From positions 1 to 20,068 of the forward strand of contig JANQDY010000152.1 in NCBI GenBank assembly GCA_028278625.1: a stretch of DNA of 20,068 bases. Direction: 5' to 3'. Made by a program: the position numbers and the translations under genes. The DNA is from Thermodesulfobacteriota bacterium (GTDB taxonomy: Bacteria; Desulfobacterota; DSM-4660; Desulfatiglandales; Desulfatiglandaceae). Shown in pieces: positions 1 through 6,848 of the stretch (positions within the stretch are counted from its first letter, which is position 1; every line of letters starts with the position of its first letter). The notes under the pieces were generated by a model. The model saw only the letters and a list, made by a program, of their open reading frames with translations, made no database searches and was not told the origin of the DNA.

Positions 1-126
1 CACAAAGAGATTGCCAGAAGCCTCAACATATCTCCGGCAACCGTTAGAAATCATATCGATTCGATTTATAAAAAACTCGAAGTTTCAAACAAAATTCAAC
101 TGCTCAACGTCATCAACAGCGCTTGA
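1..126 (+). CDS. LuxR-family HTH regulator, C-terminal fragment (5' end outside window)
   Basis: Reading frame 1 is open from the window edge to TGA at 124-126 and gives 41 residues. They match the second half of a LuxR/FixJ-type DNA-binding domain: KEIARSLNISPATVRNHI (recognition helix region), then YKKLEVSNKIQLL, which fits the usual 'I..KL.v.nr.el' helix closing that fold. The N-terminal sensory or receiver part lies upstream and cannot be described, so it is unknown whether this is a two-component response regulator or another LuxR protein. Base composition is clearly more AT-rich than the acyl-CoA cluster downstream. It ends about 125 bases before the toxin-antitoxin promoter and is probably a separate transcription unit. 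Confidence 0.8.
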   Translation, partial: HKEIARSLNISPATVRNHIDSIYKKLEVSNKIQLLNVINSA

Positions 127-216
127 TAACCTTGCGCGACACTCCCCGAACGCATCAGGAATATCCTTAAGTCTTTTGTTCCGAACTGTTACATGCCATC
201 GCCCTGAAATGATGCC

Positions 217-244
217 TTGACATCATTTTGATTGATGCTATGAT
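217..244 (+). promoter_or_regulatory. Promoter of the vapBC pair, probably giving a leaderless mRNA
   Basis: A perfect -35 box TTGACA lies at 217-222 and TATGAT (5 of 6 consensus) at 239-244, with a 16-bp spacer. A start site about 7 bases past the -10 box falls on the antitoxin ATG at 251, and no Shine-Dalgarno sequence precedes that ATG, so the transcript is predicted to be leaderless. CATCAT (221-226) and ATGATG (240-245) form a 6-bp inverted repeat overlapping both boxes. This could be an operator for autoregulation by the ribbon-helix-helix antitoxin, but the arms are short. Confidence 0.65.
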
Positions 245-250
245 GACTGC

Positions 251-496
251 ATGAGAACGACACTTTCAATTGACAGCGACGTGTTGGAGCGAGCGCGAGC
301 CGTCGCGGCCAAGTTGGGTAAGCCTTTCAGGACGGTCGTCAACAGAGCCCTTCGAATCGGCCTCGATTATGTTGAGCGGCCCGCCCAACAGCGACCCTAC
401 AAAACCGATCCCCACCCCATGGGGCTGAGATCCGGTCGAAATCTGGATAACATCCAGGAGCTGCTGGCCCAAATTGAAGGTGAGGATTCCCGTTGA
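251..496 (+). CDS. vapB: VapB-type antitoxin, ribbon-helix-helix
   Basis: An 81-residue protein. The N-terminus (MRTTLSIDSDVLERARAVAA, then a helix to about residue 40) has the beta-strand plus two-helix pattern of a ribbon-helix-helix/MetJ-Arc DNA-binding domain. The polar C-terminal half, with a terminal helix NIQELLAQIE, would be the toxin-wrapping tail. In this family the antitoxin neutralises the PIN-domain toxin and represses its own promoter. The ATG at 251 has no Shine-Dalgarno but sits at the predicted transcription start. Its TGA (494-496) overlaps the toxin's TTG start. The pairing with a PIN protein makes the call firm; the exact antitoxin subfamily is inferred. Confidence 0.82.
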   Translation: MRTTLSIDSDVLERARAVAAKLGKPFRTVVNRALRIGLDYVERPAQQRPYKTDPHPMGLRSGRNLDNIQELLAQIEGEDSR

Positions 497-924
497 TTCT
501 CGTGGATGCCAATATCCTTCTCTATGCGGAAGACGCGCTCCATCCAAGTCATCGTGCGGCGCGGACGTGGTGGGATGACCAGCTTTCCAAAGGCGATCCG
601 GTATGCCTTTGCTGGACGGTTCTGTCGGCATTTATTCGCATCGGGACGAATCCTCGGGTTTTTGAAAATCCCCTCTCATTACAGCAAGCGATTACGCGCG
701 TACAAAGCTGGCTGGAACAACCCTGCACCATGATCATTCGACCGACGGAACATCATTGGATGATTTTTCAGCAGATGCTCACGGATGGGCAAGCCGGTGC
801 CAACCTGGTAACGGACGCGCATCTGGCAGCACTTGCCGTGGAACACGGGTGCGAGCTGTTTTCCACCGATTCCGATTTTTCCCGTTTTCCCGGATTGCGT
901 TGGCGCAATCCCCTTTCCCCTTAA
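493..924 (+). CDS. vapC: VapC-type PIN-domain ribonuclease toxin
   Basis: A 143-residue PIN-domain protein of normal VapC length. Visible acidic active-site residues are D5 (VDANILLYA), D108 (NLVTDAHLAALA) and D126/D128 (STDSDFSRFPGLRW). These match the PIN fold's Mg2+ site, used in this family to cut tRNA or other RNA. The usual central Glu is not obvious in the WTVLSAFIRI helix, which I recall as common in this VapC branch. The start is TTG at 493, sharing TTGA with the antitoxin stop, which implies translational coupling. An ATG start would lose the first catalytic Asp, so TTG is preferred. It is unrelated in function to the downstream acyl-CoA cluster. Confidence 0.88.
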   Translation: MILVDANILLYAEDALHPSHRAARTWWDDQLSKGDPVCLCWTVLSAFIRIGTNPRVFENPLSLQQAITRVQSWLEQPCTMIIRPTEHHWMIFQQMLTDGQAGANLVTDAHLAALAVEHGCELFSTDSDFSRFPGLRWRNPLSP

Positions 925-999
925 GTGCCTTTTGCGGCAAAGCGACTCCCAGGGCCAATCTGTACGGTTCGCTGTTCTCGGGCTTTTTAAAAAAAGTGC

Positions 1000-1028
1000 T
1001 TGACATCTCCGTATGGATGTTCTACAGG
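1000..1028 (+). promoter_or_regulatory. Candidate promoter of the TetR regulator/cluster
   Basis: A perfect -35 hexamer TTGACA at 1000-1005 is followed after 17 bp by TACAGG at 1023-1028, a poor -10 (3 of 6). The perfect -35, correct spacing and position 40 bases before the regulator's ATG support it. The weak -10 could mean an activator-dependent or intrinsically weak promoter. No other good promoter was seen between vapC and the regulator. Confidence 0.45.
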
Positions 1029-1030
1029 TT

Positions 1031-1048
1031 TTCCATCACTTGATGGAA
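1031..1048. promoter_or_regulatory. 18-bp perfect palindrome, candidate TetR operator
   Basis: TTCCATCA-CT-TGATGGAA is a perfect 8-bp inverted repeat with a 2-bp centre. It lies just downstream of the candidate -10 box and about 20 bases before the regulator's start codon. Size, symmetry and position fit a TetR-family operator, so autorepression that also controls the downstream genes is likely. A half-site-like GTGATGG recurs at 1066-1072. No second full copy was seen in the window. Confidence 0.6.
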
Positions 1049-1068
1049 TACATAGATGGAACCATGTG

Positions 1069-1722
1069 ATGGCAACCCCCCTTGAAAAAGCGAGAAACGA
1101 CCCCGATTCCATGAAGGGAAGGATCCTGAAGGCCGCGCGACGGGTGTTCGGGGAATACGGATTTCACGGCACCACCACCCGGATGATCGCCGAGGAAGTG
1201 GGGATTGATATCTCGACGCTCCATTACCACTGGGGGGACAAGAGCGACCTCTATGAGGCGTCGGTCTTGGACATCACCGAAGATCTCAGGCTGAAACTCA
1301 TGGATGTGGAGCGGGTCATTCACGGTAAACCCCTGGTGGTGCGAATGGATATGGCCATCGATCTGATGACCGAATATCTTTTCGAAACTCCTGAGATATC
1401 CAATCTGGTTCTGTTACGGTATTTCGGCAAGACCCGGCCCCAGATCCGCTTTGACTTCCACGTCCCCGAGTTTATCTCGGACATCGCCAGATCCATGGAT
1501 TTGACCCGAAACAAAAAAGCCGTTCCCGTGGGTGTCAAAATGCAGATCCTGACCATCATGAACGCCATTCACAATTTCGTTTCCGGAGAAGACTTTTTCA
1601 GACCCATGCTGGGGCTTGATAAGGATACATACCGCGCAAAAGTCAAAGATACGCTGAAGTCGATCCTGATCCCCGCTTTCGTGGGGAAAGATCGGCCAGA
1701 TGAGGGGACCCATATGACATAA
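1069..1722 (+). CDS. TetR-family transcriptional regulator
   Basis: A 217-residue protein. Residues about 18-65 form the TetR HTH: RILKAARRVFGEYGFHGTT, then MIAEEVGIDISTLHYHWGDKSDLYEA, where LHYHWGDKSDLY replaces the usual IYYHFGSKEEL. The C-terminal helical ligand domain is unassigned. In this family the effector of regulators next to beta-oxidation genes is often an acyl-CoA. The open frame extends upstream to 1000, but that would place the start over the -35 box; ATG 1069 is chosen because it lies after the promoter and operator. Its Shine-Dalgarno is weak, and ATG 1111 is an alternative that keeps the HTH. It lies 76 bases before the first enzyme gene on the same strand and probably controls the cluster. 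Confidence 0.88.
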   Translation: MATPLEKARNDPDSMKGRILKAARRVFGEYGFHGTTTRMIAEEVGIDISTLHYHWGDKSDLYEASVLDITEDLRLKLMDVERVIHGKPLVVRMDMAIDLMTEYLFETPEISNLVLLRYFGKTRPQIRFDFHVPEFISDIARSMDLTRNKKAVPVGVKMQILTIMNAIHNFVSGEDFFRPMLGLDKDTYRAKVKDTLKSILIPAFVGKDRPDEGTHMT

Positions 1723-1726
1723 AGAA

Positions 1727-1756
1727 GCGGCATTCGCATTTTCCGGCGAATGCGGC
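1727..1756 (+). terminator. Hairpin after the TetR gene (weak terminator or attenuator)
   Basis: Arms 1727-1737 and 1746-1756 pair over 11 positions with one mismatch (core CATTCGC/GCGAATG), around an 8-base loop. Only four Ts follow (1758-1761), so as an intrinsic terminator it is weak. It starts four bases after the TetR stop. It may partly uncouple the regulator from the enzyme genes or stabilise an mRNA end. Confidence 0.4.
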
Positions 1757-1785
1757 ATTTTCCCGTCTAACATGAAATTCCTAAC

Positions 1786-1793
1786 AGGAGGTG
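1786..1793 (+). promoter_or_regulatory. Strong ribosome binding site fixing the start of the first enzyme gene
   Basis: AGGAGGTG ends five bases before ATG 1799. The open frame also has an ATG at 1772, but that start would place this Shine-Dalgarno inside the coding sequence and has none of its own. The nine extra residues are therefore rejected. Confidence 0.8.
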
Positions 1794-1798
1794 TGAGG

Positions 1799-3928
1799 AT
1801 GGCCTTGAACCTTGATGCAATCGGCAGGAAAATCGGCCCCGTGGAGAAGCCCTACACATGGAAGGATCTGGTGCTGTACGCCCTGGGGGTGGGGGCCGGC
1901 TTTGACGAACTTGAGTATTGCTTCGAGCAGAAGCTCAAGGTGATCCCCAGTTTCTCCATCGCGGCGGTTTTCGAATTTCTGGCAGAGGTGGGGATCAGTT
2001 CAAACGCGGACCTTTCAGGGATCCTGCACGGAGAGCAGGATATTCTCTTTCACAACCCCATCCCCGCGGAAGGGACCCTGATCACCGAAGGCGCCACGAC
2101 CCACATCTATGACAAGGGGGCAGAAAAGGGCGCGCTGGTGGTGGCCGAGGCCGATACCTTTCATAACAACGGCCAGAAACTCTTTACCAATTACTTTACT
2201 CTCTTCTGCAGAAAGGACGGCGGATTCGGGGGAGAACCGGGTCCCACCCTCACAGTCGAATTCCCGGAAAGATCCCCAGATTTTGAAGAACATGCCGCCC
2301 CTTCACCTGACCAGCCCCTGCTCTATCGCCTTTCCGGAGACATCTTTCAACTCCACGCGGATCCCGAGTTTGCCAAAGCGAGCGGTTTTGAAATGCCGAT
2401 CATGCACGGTCTCTGCACCCATGGCTATGCTTGTAGGGCCGTGATCAAACATCTCTTCCCCGGAGAGCCCGAGCGCATGCGCCGCTTCAGGGTCCGCTTC
2501 TCCAAAACCCTGTACCCCGGGGTGCCCATCATCACCCAGATATGGAAAATGGATGATGGAAGCGCCTTTTTCAAGGTCATCAACCGGGAAAACGGTGAAA
2601 CGGTCATCGACGGCGGGATCGTGGAATGGCTGAGCCAGGAAGCGCTTAAGACCCGGCGGCAACAGGGCGGCATCCGGTTCGACGACCGGGTGGCCGTGGT
2701 GACGGGAGCCGGGGCCGGCCTTGGCCGTGTCTATGCGCTCGAATTGGCAAAGCGGGGGGCCAAAGTGGTGGTGAACGATCTGGGCGGCGCCAGGGACGGC
2801 ACGGGAGAAGGGGCCGCGGGTCCGGCGGACCGGGTGGTGGCGGAGATTCGGGATGCCGGCGGTGAGGCGATGGCCAATTATGATTCGGTGGCAACCGTCC
2901 AAGGGGGAGAGGCCATCGTGAATACGGCCATGGAGACCTACGGCAAGCTGGACATTGTCATCAACAATGCCGGCATTTTGAGGGACAAGACCCTGGCCAA
3001 GATGGAACCGGAGAACTGGGACGCGGTCATGGACGTCCATCTGAAGGGGGCCTACAACGTGACGCGGCCCGCCTTTCTAAAGATGCGCGAAAACCGTTAC
3101 GGGCGAATCATGCTGACCACCTCGGCGGCGGGGCTTTACGGCAACTTCGGTCAGACCAACTACTCGGCGGCTAAAATGGGATTGATCGGTTTCATGAATA
3201 CCCTGAAAACGGAGGGAGACAAACACAACATCAAGGTCAACAGTATCTCACCGGTGGCCGCCACAAGGCTCACCGACGACATCCTGCCCCCTGAACTTCT
3301 GGAAAAACTGAAACCGGAATTCGTTGCCCCCCTGGTGCTCTACCTCTGCTCGGAGCAGTGCCCGGTAACGGGCGCCATCTACAACGCCGGCATGGGATAT
3401 TTCAACCGGGCGGCCTTTGCCACGGGACCGGGCGCCGTGGTGGGAGACGGAAAAACCCCGCCAGGACCGGAAGCCGTGGCGGAGAGTCTAAAGAAAATCA
3501 TATCGTTGGATCATGCGGAAGAATACTCGAACGCAACCGCGGCCTTTGGTCCCATGCTGGACGCTTTCAGCCCCAAAAAGGAGAAAGGGGCGGGCGATGC
3601 AACAACAGGACCCACGGTCCAGGAGATCTTTGAAGGGCTCCCAGGGGCCTTTCAACGGGACAAGGCCAAAGGTGTGGACGTGGTCTTTCAGTTCGATATT
3701 TCAGGCCCCAAGGGTGGTTCCTGGCACGTGGCCGTGAAAGAGGAGGACTGTAATGTCACTGAAGGATCCCACGACAGCCCCACCACCACCATCGAGATGG
3801 CGGATGACGACTTCGTCAAGATGATCTCCGGGGAGAAAAATGCCATGAGCCTTTATACATCCGGGAAAATAAAGATCGGCGGGGATCTCATGAAATCCCA
3901 GCTCATTGAAAAACTCTTCAAGTTCTAG
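1799..3928 (+). CDS. Trifunctional fusion: MaoC/hydratase 2 - short-chain dehydrogenase - SCP2
   Basis: A 709-residue protein with three parts. Residues 1-285 resemble the hydratase 2 (R-specific enoyl-CoA hydratase, double hot-dog) part of peroxisomal MFE-2: YRLSGD then LHADPEFAKASGF and PIMHGLCTHG, with the catalytic pair D181 and H186. The family's GDxNPLH reads GDIFQLH, so the conserved Asn is F183. Residues 295-540 are an SDR with TGAGAGLG (302-309), NNAG (389-392), S442, Y455 and K459, expected to oxidise the 3-hydroxyacyl-CoA with NAD(P). Residues 605-709 are an SCP2 lipid-carrier domain. MFE-2 has the order SDR-hydratase-SCP2; here the hydratase comes first. No signal peptide or membrane segment, so cytoplasmic. 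Its SDR-SCP2 half is a close paralogue of the next gene's C-terminal half. Confidence 0.9.
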   Translation: MALNLDAIGRKIGPVEKPYTWKDLVLYALGVGAGFDELEYCFEQKLKVIPSFSIAAVFEFLAEVGISSNADLSGILHGEQDILFHNPIPAEGTLITEGATTHIYDKGAEKGALVVAEADTFHNNGQKLFTNYFTLFCRKDGGFGGEPGPTLTVEFPERSPDFEEHAAPSPDQPLLYRLSGDIFQLHADPEFAKASGFEMPIMHGLCTHGYACRAVIKHLFPGEPERMRRFRVRFSKTLYPGVPIITQIWKMDDGSAFFKVINRENGETVIDGGIVEWLSQEALKTRRQQGGIRFDDRVAVVTGAGAGLGRVYALELAKRGAKVVVNDLGGARDGTGEGAAGPADRVVAEIRDAGGEAMANYDSVATVQGGEAIVNTAMETYGKLDIVINNAGILRDKTLAKMEPENWDAVMDVHLKGAYNVTRPAFLKMRENRYGRIMLTTSAAGLYGNFGQTNYSAAKMGLIGFMNTLKTEGDKHNIKVNSISPVAATRLTDDILPPELLEKLKPEFVAPLVLYLCSEQCPVTGAIYNAGMGYFNRAAFATGPGAVVGDGKTPPGPEAVAESLKKIISLDHAEEYSNATAAFGPMLDAFSPKKEKGAGDATTGPTVQEIFEGLPGAFQRDKAKGVDVVFQFDISGPKGGSWHVAVKEEDCNVTEGSHDSPTTTIEMADDDFVKMISGEKNAMSLYTSGKIKIGGDLMKSQLIEKLFKF
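2969..3076 (+). repeat. Near-identical DNA tract shared with 5751-5858 (paralogous SDR module)
   Basis: This 108-base tract around the SDR NNAG motif matches 5751-5858 (offset 2782) with only two differences, at 3013 (Glu to Asp codon) and 3046 (synonymous Lys). The flanking SDR-SCP2 sequence is less similar, with many silent and amino-acid changes. This pattern suggests duplication followed by local gene conversion. Confidence 0.85.
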
Positions 3929-3938
3929 GGCGGTTAAC

Positions 3939-3965
3939 TTAAAGCAATAGGTTTAAAGCCATAGG
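3939..3965 (+). repeat. Short tandem repeat in front of the second fusion gene
   Basis: TTAAAGCAATAGG (3939-3951) and TTAAAGCCATAGG (3953-3965) match at 12 of 13 bases with a 14-base period. The second copy runs into AGGAGG (3963-3968), the ribosome binding site of the gene starting at 3975. This looks like a small local duplication in the intergenic gap. Confidence 0.7.
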
Positions 3966-3974
3966 AGGAAACCA

Positions 3975-6710
3975 ATGATCGGTATAAAATCGTACGGCGG
4001 GTATATCCCAAAGTTAAGGCTTAACCGTATGAGCATTTATCAGAGTATGGGATGGTTCGCCCCCGCCATCGTCCTGGTGGCCCAGGGGGAACGCTCCTTC
4101 TGCAACTGGGACGAGGACGCTCTGACCATGGCCGTGGAAGCCAGCAGGGACTGCCTTACGGGAATGGACAGATCCCTGGTGGACGGGCACTATCTCTGCT
4201 CCACCACCCTTCCCTTTTCGGACCGCTCCTGCGCGGGCGTGGTCAAGACCGCCCTGAACTTAAGGGATGACATCATTACGGAAGACATGACCACAACGCT
4301 AAAATGCGGCACCAGCGCCCTGGTCACGGCACTTGAAGCCATCAAGGGCGGGGACCGGCATGACATCCTGGTGACCGCCTCGGATAAACGGGAGACCAAG
4401 GCCGCCTACTTCTACGAAATGTGGTTCGGTGACGGCGCGGGATCGTTGCTGGTGGGGGATACGGACGTGATCGCCGAATTCGAGGGGAGCCATTCCGTGT
4501 CCTACGATTTCGTGGACCACTACAGAGGGTCCGGGAACGACTATGACTACATGTGGGAGGAACGCTGGGTCAGGGATGAAGGGTATTCCAAAATCATCCC
4601 CGAGGCGGTGACGGGTCTCTTTGACAGACTCTCCATCTCAATTGATCAAGTGGACACCCTGGTCTACCCCTGCTTCTTCAAGGCGGAACACCGAAAAATC
4701 GCCCAGAAGCTTAAGGCCGCACCCAACAAGGTGGTGGACAACCTCCACGAAGCCTGCGGTGAGACCGGGGCGGCCCACCCCTTTGTCATGCTGATATCGG
4801 CCCTTGAGAAGGCCAAACCCGGGGACCGGATCGTGGTTGCGGGCTTTGGCCAGGGGTGTGACGCCCTCTCCTTCAGGGTCACGGACCGTATCGAACAACT
4901 CCCGTCCAGAAAAGGCATTAAGGGGAGCCTGGCCAATAAAAAGACTGAAGATAACTACCTAAAGTTCCTCAAATTCAGAGACCTGATCAAAACGGAGATG
5001 GGCATACGGGCCGAGGCCCCCACCCAGACGGCCATGACGGTGCTCTGGCGGAAGCGCCATATGATACTGGGTCTTGTGGGGGGCAGATGCAAGGAGTGCG
5101 GGACCCCACAGTTCCCCAAGATGGACATCTGCGTTAATCCGGATTGCGGCGCCCTTCACACCCAGGAGGATTACCAGTTCCAGGATGAACCGGCATTTAT
5201 CAAGAGCTTTACCGGGGATCTTTTGTCCGTATCCGTGGACCCCCCGGCCGTTTACGGCATGATCCAGTTTGATGGGGGCGGCAGGTTCATGGCCGACTTC
5301 ACGGACTGTACCATTGATGATGTTAGCGTCGGCCAGAAGGTGAACCTGGCCTTCAGAAGGCGGTATGTGGACCGGGAACGGGGATTCACCGGGTATTTTT
5401 GGAAGGCGGTCCCCATACCCGGAACGGCCCCTGAACAGGCGGAACAAGCGGGGATGCGGTTTGACGGCAGGGTGGCCATCGTGACGGGTGCCGGCGGCGG
5501 TCTGGGCCGGGATTATGCACTGGCCCTGGCAAAGCGGGGCGCCAAGGTGGTGGTGAACGATCTGGGCGGTCCCCCGGACGGTTCAGGGAAAGGGGCCAAG
5601 GGACCGGCGGATCAGGTGGTGGCGGAGATCGTTGAAGCGGGGGGCGAGGCGGTGGCCAGCTACGATTCCGTATCCACGGCCCAAGGGGGAGAGGCCATTG
5701 TAAATACAGCCATCTCGGCCTTCGGCAAAGTGGATATCCTGATCAACAACGCCGGCATTTTGAGGGACAAGACCCTGGCCAAGATGGAACCGGATAACTG
5801 GGACGCGGTCATGGACGTCCATCTGAAAGGGGCCTACAACGTGACGCGGCCCGCCTTTTTGAAGATGCGCGAAAACCGCTACGGACGCATCGTGCTCACC
5901 ACCTCCGCGGCAGGCATTTACGGCAACTTCGGGCAGACCAATTATTCCGCCGCCAAGATCGGGCTCGTGGGATTCATGAACACCCTTAAGCTTGAAGGGG
6001 AAAAGCATGACATCCGGATCAACAGCGTGGCGCCCGTGGCGGCCACGCGGCTGACGGAAGGGATTTTTCCGCCGGATCTCATGGAAAAACTGAAACCGGA
6101 ATTCGTGACGCCCCTGGTCCTCTTTTTCTGCTCCGACCAATTAAAAGAGACCGGCCTGATCATCAATGCGGGCATGGGGTTCTTTAACCGGGCAGCCATG
6201 GTGACCGGCCGGGGGACGGCCCTTGGGACAGGCCAGGAGCCGCCCACACTTGAAGAGATTCACAAAAACTGGGATGCCATCAACAGTCTAGACGGCGCGG
6301 AAGAGTTTCCCAATGCAACGGCGGCACTGGGCCCCATGCTGGATGCCTTCAGCCCCAAAAAGGAGGATGGGGGCGCGGACAAGGCGCCTGGTCTCACCGT
6401 CAAAAAGATATTCGACAACCTTCCGGACGCCTTCCAGGCGGATCAGGCGGAAGGGGTGGACGTGGTGTTCCTGTTCGATATCTCGGGAGATGCGGGCGGC
6501 ATCTGGCATGTGAGCATCAAGGACTCGGCCATTTTAGTGACCGAAGGCCCCTTTGATTCGCCCACCACCACCATCAGAATGGGGGATGAGGATTTTGTGA
6601 AACTCATTGGCGGAGAGCTGAACGCCATGAGCGCGTTCACCTCCGGGAAACTCAGGATCGAAGGAGATGTCATGAAATCGCAGCTCATAGAGAAGCTGTT
6701 CAAGTTCTAA
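3975..6710 (+). CDS. Four-part fusion: HMGCS/KAS-III-like thiolase - DUF35 Zn/OB - SDR - SCP2
   Basis: A 911-residue protein. Residues 1-305 are an HMG-CoA-synthase/KAS-III-type thiolase fold: start GIKSYGGYIPKLRLNR, nucleophile C111 in LKCGTSALVTAL, and GETGAAHPF near 262-270. Residues 365-480 are a DUF35 module with a zinc ribbon (C372, C375, C386, C391) and an OB-fold. Residues 497-740 are an SDR (TGAGGGLG 504-511, NNAG 591-594, S644, Y657, K661). Residues 808-911 are SCP2. Known precedents pair separate proteins: BbsA (DUF35) with BbsB in toluene degradation, and the archaeal thiolase/DUF35/HMGCS complex. By analogy it may oxidise a 3-hydroxyacyl-CoA and cleave or condense the 3-oxo product on one chain. 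AGGAGG six bases upstream supports the start. Reaction direction and substrate are unknown. Confidence 0.87.
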   Translation: MIGIKSYGGYIPKLRLNRMSIYQSMGWFAPAIVLVAQGERSFCNWDEDALTMAVEASRDCLTGMDRSLVDGHYLCSTTLPFSDRSCAGVVKTALNLRDDIITEDMTTTLKCGTSALVTALEAIKGGDRHDILVTASDKRETKAAYFYEMWFGDGAGSLLVGDTDVIAEFEGSHSVSYDFVDHYRGSGNDYDYMWEERWVRDEGYSKIIPEAVTGLFDRLSISIDQVDTLVYPCFFKAEHRKIAQKLKAAPNKVVDNLHEACGETGAAHPFVMLISALEKAKPGDRIVVAGFGQGCDALSFRVTDRIEQLPSRKGIKGSLANKKTEDNYLKFLKFRDLIKTEMGIRAEAPTQTAMTVLWRKRHMILGLVGGRCKECGTPQFPKMDICVNPDCGALHTQEDYQFQDEPAFIKSFTGDLLSVSVDPPAVYGMIQFDGGGRFMADFTDCTIDDVSVGQKVNLAFRRRYVDRERGFTGYFWKAVPIPGTAPEQAEQAGMRFDGRVAIVTGAGGGLGRDYALALAKRGAKVVVNDLGGPPDGSGKGAKGPADQVVAEIVEAGGEAVASYDSVSTAQGGEAIVNTAISAFGKVDILINNAGILRDKTLAKMEPDNWDAVMDVHLKGAYNVTRPAFLKMRENRYGRIVLTTSAAGIYGNFGQTNYSAAKIGLVGFMNTLKLEGEKHDIRINSVAPVAATRLTEGIFPPDLMEKLKPEFVTPLVLFFCSDQLKETGLIINAGMGFFNRAAMVTGRGTALGTGQEPPTLEEIHKNWDAINSLDGAEEFPNATAALGPMLDAFSPKKEDGGADKAPGLTVKKIFDNLPDAFQADQAEGVDVVFLFDISGDAGGIWHVSIKDSAILVTEGPFDSPTTTIRMGDEDFVKLIGGELNAMSAFTSGKLRIEGDVMKSQLIEKLFKF
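5751..5858 (+). repeat. Partner copy of the tract at 2969-3076
   Basis: This is the second copy of the 108-base SDR tract, differing only at 5795 and 5828. It lies in the SDR part of the thiolase-DUF35-SDR-SCP2 gene. The two SDR-SCP2 halves share sequence to the last residues: both proteins end MKSQLIEKLFKF. Confidence 0.85.
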
Positions 6711-6730
6711 TGCGGGCCAGCCCGCAACCC

Positions 6731-6820
6731 AGGAATTCAGGAGCCAGGAGTCAGAATTCAGAATTCACTAAAATCAGCTTTACCATTCTGTCTCCTGAAT
6801 TCTGTATTCTGAATTCTACA
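6731..6820. repeat. AT-rich inverted-repeat element rich in GAATTC
   Basis: GAATTCAGGAG (6733-6743) is exactly complementary to CTCCTGAATTC (6792-6802). TCAGAATTCAGAATTC (6751-6766) pairs with 6797-6812 with one mismatch. The element fills most of the 138-base gap between two enzyme genes and is much more AT-rich than its flanks. Sequences of this TCAGGAGTCAGAATTCAGAATTC style are, as I recall, dispersed intergenic repeats in some environmental bacterial genomes. No coding potential or T-run terminator is seen. Confidence 0.65.
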
Positions 6821-6848
6821 AATAACTGCTTTTGAGGAGATAGGGATC

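Noticed and set aside
985..1000. Intrinsic terminator for vapC at the T-run/A-run (GGGCTTTTTAAAAAAAGTGC)
   Set aside because: The stem is almost all A-T, has no GC core and no following T-tract in the right place; it is more likely the AT-rich upstream part of the TetR promoter.
1772..1798. Upstream ATG for the first fusion enzyme
   Set aside because: The strong AGGAGG lies after it and just before ATG 1799.
2303..3040. 245-codon minus-strand frame within the MaoC-SDR fusion
   Set aside because: It is a shadow of a strongly supported coding frame; a similar shadow recurs opposite the paralogous SDR (5583-6140), which only reflects the duplicated + strand sequence.
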